The notes beneath the pieces are model-generated. The model was not told where the DNA came from and made no database searches. It was given only the letters and a program-made list of their open reading frames with translations. Source: Bacillus methanolicus (GTDB lineage: Bacteria; Bacillota; Bacilli; Bacillales; Cytobacillaceae). From it: a stretch of DNA of 64,000 nucleotides. Location: NCBI RefSeq assembly GCF_028888695.1, contig NZ_PNFF01000003.1, positions 62,001 through 126,000 of the forward strand, in the 5' to 3' direction. Numbering within the stretch: the stretch's first letter is position 1; each line of letters starts with the position of its first letter. The position numbers were made by a program, and so were the translations under genes. Positions 52,266 to 61,292 of the stretch are shown in pieces.

Positions 52266-53399
52266 TCATCTTTTATATTCCGCAATAGCTTGTTTTCTCC
52301 GCTTACCCAGTTGTTCAGCTGCTTCTGCTGCCTTTTGTTCTTCTGGGTTAGAATACAATGCTGCTGTAGTCGTAGAAGAATGTCCCAACTGTCTCATTAG
52401 CAGGTGGATATCACCCGTTTCTTCCATTAAATTTGTTGCATAGGTATGTCTTAATTTATGTGGTGACATAGCTTTATTGGTTTTATAGGCTTTTGTATAT
52501 TTCTTTACAATGGTCTCAATTGAACGATTGGAAAGGGGAGTAGGGACGTTATTGGTTTTTGTTACAAATACATACTCATTATCTTCATTGGAAGCATTAT
52601 ACCTCTGAGGCCGTACCTCTAAATACTTCTTCACATCAAGCATGGACTCTGGAATTACCGAGATAGTATCTTTTTTTCCACCTTTTCTAATGACAGTAAT
52701 ACGATTTTTTTCAAAATCCAAATCCTTTAATCTTAAGTTAGCCAGCTCATTTACTCGAATCCCACTTCCCAAGAATAGGGACAAGATCGCAACATCTCTT
52801 TCACGATCTCTTTTAAAGTAGATCCTTTTTCGAGAGTTCTTTGGCAGCTCGTTTTCATATTCATTTTGGACCCAATATAAGAAATAAGTATCTTCGTTGT
52901 TTTGGAAGATTTGTGTTGAAATTTTGGATGCACGAGCTCCTAATGTTTCCTTTACTTTGTTTACTTCTATTTTTAACATGACATTCCGGTAAAAGTAAGG
53001 CTCACCATTTTCATTTTCAGTCTGAGTCGTCAGATATTTAAAGAGGGAGCGGAGAGCGGATATTTTCCTGTTTACTGATACTTTCTCAGGTTTCTTTGTC
53101 TCATCTTTCGTTACTTTTATCTCGCGTCTTTGAAGGTACTTTACAAATTTCTTTGCTTGTTCTAATTTTAAGTTTTCCAGTACAGAGTAAGGGATATCTT
53201 TTATCTCCTGGCAATTAGCAATTTTTTGATCGATGAGCCATTCAAAAAAAATTTTAAAATCGTGTACATAGTTAAGAAGGGTGGAGGGAGAGCGGCTATC
53301 AAGCTTATCATCCACATATTCTGCAACATAGTGAGGCATGTCTTTGACCATTTCCATTAATTTTTTTTCGTGGATCTTATGTTGTCTTGATTCGGCCAT
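52266..53399 (-). CDS. XerS-like tyrosine recombinase
   Basis: I choose the ATG at 53399 (377 residues) after AGGAGTG. An N-terminal SAM-like core-binding domain (about 25-150) precedes the catalytic domain. The catalytic residues are G-S-G-I-R-V-N-E-L (Arg I), R-K-G-G-K-K-D (Lys), H-K-L-R-H-T-Y (His-x-x-Arg), L-G-H-S-S (His) and A-L-Y-S-N (Tyr). It is complete and slightly longer than XerS (about 356). It may resolve plasmid multimers or move the adjacent island. A related broken copy lies at 34972-35256. A 28-bp palindrome sits 39 bp upstream of its start. Confidence 0.88.
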   Translation of the reverse strand: MAESRQHKIHEKKLMEMVKDMPHYVAEYVDDKLDSRSPSTLLNYVHDFKIFFEWLIDQKIANCQEIKDIPYSVLENLKLEQAKKFVKYLQRREIKVTKDETKKPEKVSVNRKISALRSLFKYLTTQTENENGEPYFYRNVMLKIEVNKVKETLGARASKISTQIFQNNEDTYFLYWVQNEYENELPKNSRKRIYFKRDRERDVAILSLFLGSGIRVNELANLRLKDLDFEKNRITVIRKGGKKDTISVIPESMLDVKKYLEVRPQRYNASNEDNEYVFVTKTNNVPTPLSNRSIETIVKKYTKAYKTNKAMSPHKLRHTYATNLMEETGDIHLLMRQLGHSSTTTAALYSNPEEQKAAEAAEQLGKRRKQAIAEYKR

Positions 53400-53437
53400 T
53401 TTTTTCACTCCTAATACTTTTGTCGAAATTTGTCGAT

Positions 53438-53465
53438 TTTGCGTAAAAATCAATTTTTACGCAAA
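53438..53465. repeat. 28-bp palindrome (13-bp arms, 2-bp centre) upstream of the recombinase
   Basis: TTTGCGTAAAAAT-CA-ATTTTTACGCAAA has perfect 13-bp arms. It could be a recombinase core site, an operator for the recombinase gene, or a terminator for neither neighbour since no T-tract follows. A related shorter palindrome with CGTAAAAT/ATTTTACG arms lies at 55815-55834. Confidence 0.75.
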
Positions 53466-53505
53466 GTTTACCATAATAATATTATTGTTAACTTGTTTTG
53501 GTCAG

Positions 53506-54675
53506 TTAAAAGGGTAGCGTTTCAACTGTGTCAAAATCGGAATTTTCCAGTTTGTTTATGGACTCTAGTAAGGGTTTAACATCATTGAAAGTATGTACCT
53601 TTTCAATAACTAAATCTTTGTTTTTCCTAAAGTTAATAAGACAAAGATTAAAACCATCGCTACGAGTGCTGTTATATACAATTCCGTTGAACTTGTTAGC
53701 CATTACACATTGAGCGATGAAATTTGGAAAAATATATTCATATCTTAGTAGCAATCCCTTATTAAAGGAGGGGATCGAACTGAAAATCTCAATATCTAAA
53801 TCTCTTACATCCCAAACTTTTAGATCTTCTAATAATAAAAATTCTGCAATATCTATAGATTCATTATCTCCTAGTGGAACTTCTTTAATGACTACATTCA
53901 TATTACTTGCAAGATAAAGTGATGATATTCCGGGAGGATTATACCTACCTTGTACAGGAAAGCCCTGGGGTGGATTCCATAGTTCATCAGAAATAAATGG
54001 AGCTATACGCTCTATGTTATTTCTTTTCCTACCGCGCAAATATCGCTCTCCGGATTTTAATGTTGTAATGCCAGGTAACTTCTTTTCTTTAATCTTGTTA
54101 AAAATCTTTTTTCCAACTGGGTGATTTAAACCTAACATTGGGTTTTGTAGTAGATAATTTATAAATTCTTCACCTTTGCTTTCGGTAATTTCAAAAGTAG
54201 TAACTACTAATTCTATGGTATCTTGATACCATGCATCTACTTCATCTGTAGTCACGTATGGCTGATCACTCTCTAAGGGAGTATGGCAATTAGAACAATA
54301 AATATTAGAATATACTTCTGATTTAATGTCCTCTGGTATATCATACCCTTCAACTAACTCATAAACAGTTTTTAAATCGAACGGATCACCATGTTTTTGG
54401 GTAAATATAATGATATCATCGTTGCACCATTGACATTCTCCAATTTCTGATTCACATAATTCCGTGGCAATTAGTTTTCCGATAGAAGTAGTAAATGCAT
54501 CTATGTCTTTTATTACATAAGTTCCTAGATTTATTTTGATACCACAATTATCACAGTATTCTAAAGAATCATATTCATAACCCCGAACAGTTTCTGGTAT
54601 AGTATATATTTCCCATTGTTCTAGAAGGTCGAAAACATCTCTGTATTCATTGCAATTAGAACAATACATTTCCAT
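53506..54675 (-). CDS. RES-domain protein with Cys-rich N-terminus
   Basis: The 389-residue protein has several C-x2-C pairs in its N-terminal 150 residues (C-S-N-C, C-D-N-C, C-Q-W-C, C-S-N-C), probably zinc ribbons. A linker and a C-terminal RES domain follow, with R-Y-L-R-G-R, G-R-Y-N-P-P-G and L-Y-L-A-S (about residues 205-265). RES domains resemble ADP-ribosyltransferases, and characterised members (RES-Xre toxins) degrade NAD+. GGGGGT precedes the ATG. No Xre antitoxin is adjacent. A second RES protein of the same layout is at 56155. Confidence 0.8.
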   Translation of the reverse strand: MEMYCSNCNEYRDVFDLLEQWEIYTIPETVRGYEYDSLEYCDNCGIKINLGTYVIKDIDAFTTSIGKLIATELCESEIGECQWCNDDIIIFTQKHGDPFDLKTVYELVEGYDIPEDIKSEVYSNIYCSNCHTPLESDQPYVTTDEVDAWYQDTIELVVTTFEITESKGEEFINYLLQNPMLGLNHPVGKKIFNKIKEKKLPGITTLKSGERYLRGRKRNNIERIAPFISDELWNPPQGFPVQGRYNPPGISSLYLASNMNVVIKEVPLGDNESIDIAEFLLLEDLKVWDVRDLDIEIFSSIPSFNKGLLLRYEYIFPNFIAQCVMANKFNGIVYNSTRSDGFNLCLINFRKNKDLVIEKVHTFNDVKPLLESINKLENSDFDTVETLPF

Positions 54676-55075
54676 TCAATACCCCCACTATTAAATAACT
54701 CAATTGATTTTGGTATCCCGCGTCAAAGTTTTTTTAGTTCTTTTATTGTTAGGATGTCTCTCAGGAGGGGCAATTTTTTTTATTTTTCCTTAACCTGATA
54801 AAGAATGTGCTTCAGCTGCTACCATTTATTTTAGTGGATAGCATACCCATAAATCTTTGACTTTTCCTTTAATTAAGGCAGTTTGAATGGCTGCAGTTGG
54901 CGTATTTGCACAAAAACAGCTTTGTTAATCTTCGTCGTTATCTTTATTTTCAAATATTGTTAATTCATATCTCCAATGAACTTAAAAAAATCATTAATCA
55001 AAAAAATTAATAATCTGATCCATATTTACCTCCGGTTTACAATTGAGGGATTGATTAATTCTTTTATATTTATGG
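54676..55075. other. Gap between RES gene and membrane protein
   Basis: AT-rich intergenic sequence. No intact ORF, hairpin with T-tract or repeat that I can support, apart from a possible promoter for the RES gene near its start. Confidence 0.4.
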
Positions 55076-55630
55076 TTATTTTTCATTTGGTTTTTCTTTA
55101 CTTTCTTTTTCAATTTTTTCATTTCTAAGGCCAATTGTAGAAAGAGCAATACCTAATGAGACAAATGTTAAATAATCAGTATTTAAGTCGTCCAAATAGG
55201 ATACAAAGGATGGGTGTTTAATCATAAGAATTGCAATAATAGATATGGAACCGAGGATAAATATAAGCGTTTTAATCGTTTCTTTAGATTGCTTTTTAAA
55301 ATCGGTTGTATCAATCAAATCTGAAAAGGTAAATAAAATTGCTGCTATTGCTACTGAAAGAATAAAAGGTTTGTGTATGTAGTGATGATCCCATAATTGT
55401 AATGCATAAGTAACTACGGTGAACAATAAAAGAAGGAATCCGAATATAACAAACTTATTCCCATTTTTTAAAAGGGAATTGAACATATCAATACCAAAGA
55501 ATAGTAAGGTAGTAACTACAATAATTGACAAATAGAAGGATGCTTCTGGGTGTGATGTTTTGAATGCGATAAAACTAATTAAACAGCCTGCTAAAATAAA
55601 GATTACTAAACGCAAAATAATTTTTTTCAT
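55076..55630 (-). CDS. Polytopic membrane protein
   Basis: The 184-residue protein contains about six hydrophobic helices (about 5-22, 27-45, 58-77, 84-104, 112-131 and 142-160) and a Lys/Glu-rich cytosolic tail. AGGAGT precedes the ATG. Family not recognised. It sits between two RES-domain genes and could be the membrane partner of one of them, which is speculation. Confidence 0.6.
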   Translation of the reverse strand: MKKIILRLVIFILAGCLISFIAFKTSHPEASFYLSIIVVTTLLFFGIDMFNSLLKNGNKFVIFGFLLLLFTVVTYALQLWDHHYIHKPFILSVAIAAILFTFSDLIDTTDFKKQSKETIKTLIFILGSISIIAILMIKHPSFVSYLDDLNTDYLTFVSLGIALSTIGLRNEKIEKESKEKPNEK

Positions 55631-55814
55631 TCTTTACTCCTTTTATATTTTTATTTTTTTAACACTTTTCGTTTTCTAACAAATTATAAGTGAAATTAGA
55701 AAATGATGGTGTTAGCTTTATATGAAACTTTTAAACCATCAATTTCCATTTGTAAGTATTGGATATATAGTTATATTATACCAAACATACATTCTAGCTG
55801 TCTATTCATATATT

Positions 55815-55834
55815 CGTAAAATTGATATTTTACG
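55815..55834. repeat. Palindrome similar to the recombinase-upstream site
   Basis: CGTAAAAT-TGAT-ATTTTACG has 8-bp perfect arms matching the inner part of the palindrome at 53438-53465. Confidence 0.5.
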
Positions 55835-55944
55835 CATAATTGAATTTTTAAAGATTTCGACTCCCCTTGTTCTTAAACAACTTAGTAGAAACATGTACAA
55901 TTCAATAGTGACATGGGACAACTAGTAGTGACCTAGACAACTCA

Positions 55945-55992
55945 AACCTGATTTAAAAAACCTGATGAGTATCAAGTTTTTTAAATCAAGTT
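55945..55992. repeat. 22-bp-arm inverted repeat (stable stem-loop)
   Basis: The arms 55945-55966 and 55971-55992 pair over 22 positions when G-U pairs are allowed, with loop GAGT. Three clusters of AT-rich pairing make it likely to fold. It lies in the non-coding 55631-56154 interval with no assigned gene. It may be a miniature element or a terminator. Confidence 0.65.
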
Positions 55993-56154
55993 TGTACATT
56001 AGCTGAATCTGATTTAAGAACGTAGCGGCGGTTTAGGACACTAAAAGAAAGTCCTAGAATGCGGCTTCTTCCGTACTTAATTACGTTTCCCGATAGTTAA
56101 GCAGGGAAATGAAGAAACTTGGCACACTCCTTGCTTTTGTCCCAATAGAATGAC

Positions 56155-57147
56155 TCACTTTGACATGAAATTATCTTTGGGAACATACTTGAAATCAATA
56201 ATCTTTACATGGGCTTTTATTTTTTCATAATCAAGGACTACAATATTGTATCCTTTATTAAATCGAACACTGGGGTAACGTATAGCTTCGAAACCTACAG
56301 ACTTTGCTACATCAGCGACAAACCGAGTGAATACATAATGTGGTTTATACCACCCCTCGCCTTCATCTGGTGAACTCAGCAATGATGAATACTGAATTGC
56401 CTGAACGATGTTATTGTCTTGTAAATCCTTATCCATTAAGTCCAATATCTTCATTTTCTCCGGGACGTCGACTTTTGCGAGCATAATCCCCTCTTCGGGT
56501 GACCTCGTTTCATAGTAACATGTTAATTCATCTTCAGCTAAATAGAGTACCTGCCTACCTGCATGGTTGTATCTACCTTCCTTTATAATCTTCTTTTCTG
56601 GAGCTAAGAAGTCTTCATTGACATAAGAATAATTTCTTTTGTACATTCTTGCTCTAAAAAGAGGTTTGGGCAGATTCGAAGGTGTCATTGTTTTTGAAAA
56701 AGCTTCGATTTCATTATAGACTTGCTGAGCGAATGGATGACTTAACAATAAAAATGGGGTTCTCTCTGCAATGGAAGCAATTTCATTTACATTATTTTCA
56801 AAATTATCTGGGACATCAAAGCTCATATCATACGGCCAAATATGACCAGAAATAAATTCATTACAGTTTGGACATTTCATATGCTTAGATAATTTGGTAA
56901 ACTCCTCTTTTGTGAATAACTCTCTTACACGACCGCCTTCATAAAATGTGTCAAGAGGTATAGAATTAGTTTGAAAATCCATATCCCTGCTATAAATACC
57001 TGGCCACTTTTTTATAAAAGCATCTACACAACTATCGCAATAAAACGTACTGACATTGAACCATGAATCCAAATCGTGATAAAAAAGCTCACTCAACGCG
57101 TCGAGCAGGTTTTCTTTAGTTAATCCTTTTTTCCAGTCGCCCAACAT
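56155..57147 (-). CDS. Second RES-domain protein with Cys-rich N-terminus
   Basis: I place the start at the ATG at 57147 (330 residues), preceded by GGGGGA. The open frame to 57207 lacks a ribosome site. C-D-S-C (about 36-39) and C-P-N-C (about 91-94) suggest a zinc ribbon. The RES domain shows L-F-R-A-R-M-Y, E-G-R-Y-N-H-A-G and L-Y-L-A-E (about 165-210), and a later acidic and aromatic core. It has the same plan as the protein at 53506, although the two are clearly diverged. The likely activity is NAD+ degradation or ADP-ribosyl transfer. Confidence 0.78.
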   Translation of the reverse strand: MLGDWKKGLTKENLLDALSELFYHDLDSWFNVSTFYCDSCVDAFIKKWPGIYSRDMDFQTNSIPLDTFYEGGRVRELFTKEEFTKLSKHMKCPNCNEFISGHIWPYDMSFDVPDNFENNVNEIASIAERTPFLLLSHPFAQQVYNEIEAFSKTMTPSNLPKPLFRARMYKRNYSYVNEDFLAPEKKIIKEGRYNHAGRQVLYLAEDELTCYYETRSPEEGIMLAKVDVPEKMKILDLMDKDLQDNNIVQAIQYSSLLSSPDEGEGWYKPHYVFTRFVADVAKSVGFEAIRYPSVRFNKGYNIVVLDYEKIKAHVKIIDFKYVPKDNFMSK

Positions 57148-57372
57148 GTTATTCCCCCTTTTTGTTGTTTTCTTAGCATGCAAATGTACTCTGACTTCAA
57201 GTGACATTGCTTTTAAGCCGTTAACTACCCTTTCTTCGTTAGCACATTATTTAAATTCCAAAAGTTCTACGATGCTAAGAGTCTAAAACTTTATTTTTCG
57301 GTCTAGTACTGGCTTGAATCCTCAAAACCTTCTACTTTTTAGTTTCAAACTAGGGTTCGAAAAATATAATTT

Positions 57373-59166
57373 TTACGAATAGTTAAATATAGGACCTGAG
57401 AAAATTATTTCTGGATCATAATCTTTAATATTTTTCCTAGGAGAGCTCTTTATATTTTCTTTTAATATCTCTATGAGTGCATAGTAATTATCTTCAATAG
57501 CCATAAATAAATCACCTAAACTCTTAAAATTATGTTGCGTTAATCTTTGTACTAATTCAGAAATAGTAGAGCGGATGTAGAAATGTAGGTGTTCAACTAA
57601 TAAATCAATGTCTTTTTCAACATGAGCAGCATGAACTAAATTGTTTCTTACTCTATATAGTCTTTGAATATGCATAGAAATAGTATTATAATGACCTGTC
57701 ATTAACTTATATAATGATTCGCTATTTTCAAGATCATTTTTTAATTCAATACAACGTTGTCTTAGTAAAACATAATTGTCTATTTTATTTATAAGTTGCT
57801 GATACTCATTTTCATCCTTTAATATGTTAAATAAGTTTCTAATATCTTTTTCTTCAGGTCTCTCTGTATTAAGAGGTTTATTATTAAATGTAGGTAATAC
57901 ACCTACACGATTGCAATCATATAAAAAGTTTTTAAGTAATCTTTGAACAAACATACTGCACATAACAGACGGTACTATTTTTTTTATGTGCTCAATATTT
58001 GACTCATGATGACCAGTTACTAAAATTGATTCCAATGCACTCCATAGGCTTGAAAAAGTTATTTCATTTGATGAGGCATTTACAGAAACAGCATATTGTC
58101 TATAAAAATTTTGTAATCTTTTACGGTCATCCTTATTTATTAATTCATTTTTAATTGTTCGAGAGGTTGTTAAAATATCTTCTTCACTTGGTTCGTAATA
58201 TAAAGTATTACCATTTACTAATGAAAAAGGAACTAATTTATCTTCGTTAGGAAAAATTATAAGCACTGCATTTTGAAAACTGACATTAATACCATAAAAG
58301 GAAAGTACTGACTGTTTAAGTGAAAGGTTATGTTTACAATCATTTACAGCGGTATACATATCCTCATGAAATGCTTCAGCTTTTTCTTCAATATAGAAAC
58401 CTGTTTCCTTAATATGATTTGGACCAATCTTATTAAAAGATTGTAATATTTCCAAACCCGTAATAATACGAATACCTGCTGATTCAATTTTTTTAATAAG
58501 TTCATCGTTATCAATACGTACTTCAAAATAACAGTGGTATAAACCTTTATCGGATTTAATTAACTTTGAAAAGTTATCCCATTTAGATTCAAAATTGTTA
58601 CCATCGTTTGTTAAAAAAATTATCTTTCCTAGTCTATGTAAGCTCCTAGAAGACCAACCTGTATTTATAAGTTGTGTAGCTAAAATTTCTGTAAGGGGCT
58701 CAATAACATTAATGTTATTATCCATTATCGATTGATAAAGGTCCCTAATTATGTTATCAAGATACGAGTAAGAAATAATTTCTAATGCGTAATTTACTCT
58801 GTACTCTAACTTTAATAATTCGTTCTTTTCTGATATATTGGGCTTTAATCCACTAGAGAGACTTCCTAGAAGGTCTTTATAATGTTTTTTAATAACAACA
58901 TCCCTTTCAAGAAGTTTTTTTGTTTCTAATATCAAATCCTTTAAATTTGATATAGAAATAATTTCTAGCTTTATGTTATTAATTACATCTTTAATCTCTA
59001 ACAATATTGAATGGATGTTCCTTAATTTATATTGATACGAGTTAATCGTTTTATAGAAAAGAAGCTCTCTCCATTTTTGGATAAATAAACATTGAGCCTC
59101 AGATTCGAACTGATAATTTTTTTTTAAAATAGAATCATTTAATTTTGCTTCCACCGAGGACACCAC
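57373..59166 (-). CDS. Large HEPN-like protein (candidate abortive-infection RNase)
   Basis: The 597-residue protein begins with GTG-GTG at 59166. The start is uncertain because the ribosome site is weak. The C-terminal part is helical and contains R-x-R-N-N-L-V-H (R about residue 507, H about 512), the R-x4-H RNase motif of HEPN domains. The N-terminal about 340 residues are mixed alpha/beta and not recognised. This layout recalls anti-phage HEPN proteins such as ApeA. Membership of that family is inference. It is flanked by RES and other HEPN genes. Confidence 0.6.
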   Translation of the reverse strand: MVSSVEAKLNDSILKKNYQFESEAQCLFIQKWRELLFYKTINSYQYKLRNIHSILLEIKDVINNIKLEIISISNLKDLILETKKLLERDVVIKKHYKDLLGSLSSGLKPNISEKNELLKLEYRVNYALEIISYSYLDNIIRDLYQSIMDNNINVIEPLTEILATQLINTGWSSRSLHRLGKIIFLTNDGNNFESKWDNFSKLIKSDKGLYHCYFEVRIDNDELIKKIESAGIRIITGLEILQSFNKIGPNHIKETGFYIEEKAEAFHEDMYTAVNDCKHNLSLKQSVLSFYGINVSFQNAVLIIFPNEDKLVPFSLVNGNTLYYEPSEEDILTTSRTIKNELINKDDRKRLQNFYRQYAVSVNASSNEITFSSLWSALESILVTGHHESNIEHIKKIVPSVMCSMFVQRLLKNFLYDCNRVGVLPTFNNKPLNTERPEEKDIRNLFNILKDENEYQQLINKIDNYVLLRQRCIELKNDLENSESLYKLMTGHYNTISMHIQRLYRVRNNLVHAAHVEKDIDLLVEHLHFYIRSTISELVQRLTQHNFKSLGDLFMAIEDNYYALIEILKENIKSSPRKNIKDYDPEIIFSGPIFNYS

Positions 59167-59225
59167 CAGCTATTGATTTCTTATAGGATATTTGATATTA
59201 TTTGCTTATAATAATATAAAACGTT

Positions 59226-59272
59226 AGAAAAAGTCCTGGTGATAGAGCAAATGCCTACCCAGGGCTTTTTCT
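59226..59272. terminator. Bidirectional terminator-like hairpin
   Basis: AGAAAAAGTCCTGG pairs with CCAGGGCTTTTTCT (59226-59239 with 59259-59272), one G-U pair. The surrounding 59167-59497 gap has no ORF that I can support. Confidence 0.75.
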
Positions 59273-59497
59273 AAATTATACCAAAATCTTTGTTTGATTA
59301 CATTATATGTTATTTGTTAAATAAGAATTTAACGCAAACTAGGAGTGCGGTGAAAAGGGATTCTCTTCTCCAATTGGCACAATACCCTCTTAACACCCAT
59401 AATTTCAATAAGTCAGTGCCTTTTAAGTGCCTTATTCCCATGATTACATATTACAAATAAATTGAGGGCTATTTGCACACAATTTGCAACAAAAATT

Positions 59498-59545
59498 AAA
59501 GCATGGCTTACCCCTTATTAAAAAGAATAAAAGTCACCATGCTTT
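59498..59545. terminator. Terminator downstream of the HEPN/zinc-ribbon gene
   Basis: AAAGCATGG pairs with CCATGCTTT (59498-59506 with 59537-59545). A/T-rich flanks give U-tracts on either strand. Confidence 0.65.
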
Positions 59546-59550
59546 TTATT

Positions 59551-60372
59551 TTAATCCATATTTTCAAGGTCAGAATGGTACTCACATAAAGCGAAATCTT
59601 CTTCCTCGTCAAAGAATCCTTCCCAGTCAGGATCAAATATTGTTTCACAAACCACACATTGGGCTATTCGATGTTTGTGACCACAAAATACACATTCACC
59701 ATACGGACCTAATTCTTCATCCAAAGAAATCCCTTCTCTATTACATTCATGACACGACCATTCAGCAACAACTGGCGTTCCTCCATCTTTGATTGATCGA
59801 AAATTCATCCATGCTATTTCTGATTCTATAGCCGCATATATACGTTCCTGAAGAACTTCTCCGTAATCCAAACCGATTATCTTTTGATGATAAAATTTAA
59901 ATTCATAATCATCTAGTAAATCTGCAATATCCTCATCTAATTCGTTATCCAAAAATCTTGCTATGTAATGCAAAAGAAAGACAATATTTTTTTCACTGTC
60001 TTCTCCAAATGAAAAGGAAGAGTGGGTTGCAGAGTTTCTTAGAATTTTTAAGATTTCATACGCTTTAAGTTCATCGTCTGAAATCTCGTCAACGTCATTT
60101 TTAATCAATTTATAGGCCTTGTCGGCACGAATAGTTTGTCGATAACCTAAACCAAACCGATCCATTTTGTCCGTTTCGTATATTGAATTATCCCCTTTTG
60201 TACGCCTTACTTTCTCAAGTATAAAAAGATCAATAGCATTAACTAAATTCATAATTGCTTGTTTAATATCAGAAATCGATTCTTGCTCTTCGTACTCTAT
60301 ATAATGGGCTAACCCATGTTTTAAAGAATCAATTGCATTATTATAAAGATCGAGCTCTTCAACTGTAGACAT
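59551..60372 (-). CDS. HEPN-type protein with C-terminal zinc ribbons
   Basis: The 273-residue protein has a helical N-terminal domain with L-R-N-S-A-T-H (R about 111, H about 116), an R-x4-H motif as in HEPN RNases. The C-terminal part has four C-x2-C or similar pairs (C-H-E-C, C-V-F-C, C-V-V-C and a single Cys/His near the end) that should bind zinc. AAGGAAGTGG precedes the ATG. The combination suggests an RNA-targeting defence or regulatory protein. No antitoxin-like partner is adjacent. Confidence 0.65.
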   Translation of the reverse strand: MSTVEELDLYNNAIDSLKHGLAHYIEYEEQESISDIKQAIMNLVNAIDLFILEKVRRTKGDNSIYETDKMDRFGLGYRQTIRADKAYKLIKNDVDEISDDELKAYEILKILRNSATHSSFSFGEDSEKNIVFLLHYIARFLDNELDEDIADLLDDYEFKFYHQKIIGLDYGEVLQERIYAAIESEIAWMNFRSIKDGGTPVVAEWSCHECNREGISLDEELGPYGECVFCGHKHRIAQCVVCETIFDPDWEGFFDEEEDFALCEYHSDLENMD

Positions 60373-60473
60373 TATTCCACTTCCTTTTATTCCGATATAA
60401 AAAGAGCTAAAAAGATGTCCACCCTAAAACTCTCCCTAACAAAATCAATATTATGTAATGAATTAAAATAAAT

Positions 60474-61292
60474 TTATACTCTTGAATGAAATCCGTTCAT
60501 TTGATACATATCAGCCGCTCTTTGTCTTGCTCTACTGTGCACCATGAATAAATTACCGCTATTAATACAATCTGTTGCCCTATATATAATTGCTTCTTTA
60601 CTTTTATGACTTAAAGCAGTGTAAGGAAACTTGTTTTCTATCTCAGTTTCAAATTTCACTTTATCCTCTACAGAAATTTGGTCATTCCATATAATAAATA
60701 AAAACAGCGCATTCCCTACTCTTAATAAGTAAGACACTTCATTAGAAAGATTATACATTTTTAACGGCGGTTGAAGAAAAGCGCTGGTAATTAATCTAGG
60801 ATTCATAATAACTTCAAATGGTTTATCAGGAAACATTCCTGCTAATGGTACAAGATCTACAAAAAATCCTAAAAATAATGAGAACTCAGATGTGAATTCC
60901 GACTTCAAACCAACCATATACTTTGAATTTTTCTCAAACCATGGATGAGCTGACTTCTTATATTGACGAGTTGAATTATAAATAATTTTCATAACCCATT
61001 TTGCAAGAGAAAAATAATCATAACTTACGTGAAGTTCTTGATTAGGATTCAAATCAGATAAAAAATATTCCTTAATAAAACCTGATCCTACTGTATCTAA
61101 TTTGCTAAGACGATCATTATTACAGGTCACACATACATCTCTGACAACATGATTATCTGTACTTAATGGAATAACTTTTTCTTCCCCAAAATAAACATAT
61201 TCCGCCTCTGGAAACAATGTAATTAATGATTCAGGAAATACATGTTCCCTTGATAGTTGTTTTTGCTCTTGACAATACGCACAAACACGCAT
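60474..61292 (-). CDS. HNH-endonuclease-like protein
   Basis: I choose the ATG at 61292 (272 residues) after GGGGGATG. The N-terminus has C-A-Y-C, then S-R-E-H-V-F-P (HNH His), and C-V-T-C-N-N-D-R-L-S-K-L-D (second Cys pair and Asn). This gives a zinc-stabilised beta-beta-alpha nuclease module in the first about 75 residues. The rest (about 200 residues) is not recognised and may bind DNA or a partner. The gene closes the minus-strand defence-like cluster. Confidence 0.75.
   Translation of the reverse strand: MRVCAYCQEQKQLSREHVFPESLITLFPEAEYVYFGEEKVIPLSTDNHVVRDVCVTCNNDRLSKLDTVGSGFIKEYFLSDLNPNQELHVSYDYFSLAKWVMKIIYNSTRQYKKSAHPWFEKNSKYMVGLKSEFTSEFSLFLGFFVDLVPLAGMFPDKPFEVIMNPRLITSAFLQPPLKMYNLSNEVSYLLRVGNALFLFIIWNDQISVEDKVKFETEIENKFPYTALSHKSKEAIIYRATDCINSGNLFMVHSRARQRAADMYQMNGFHSRV

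Noticed and set aside
53438-53465. A classical XerS dif site
   Set aside because: The sequence does not match the dif-SL pattern I know and is a perfect palindrome, so only a generic site call is made.
55722-55925. 67-codon plus-strand frame
   Set aside because: AT-rich, weak start context, and it runs through the palindrome at 55815. I could not support it as a gene.
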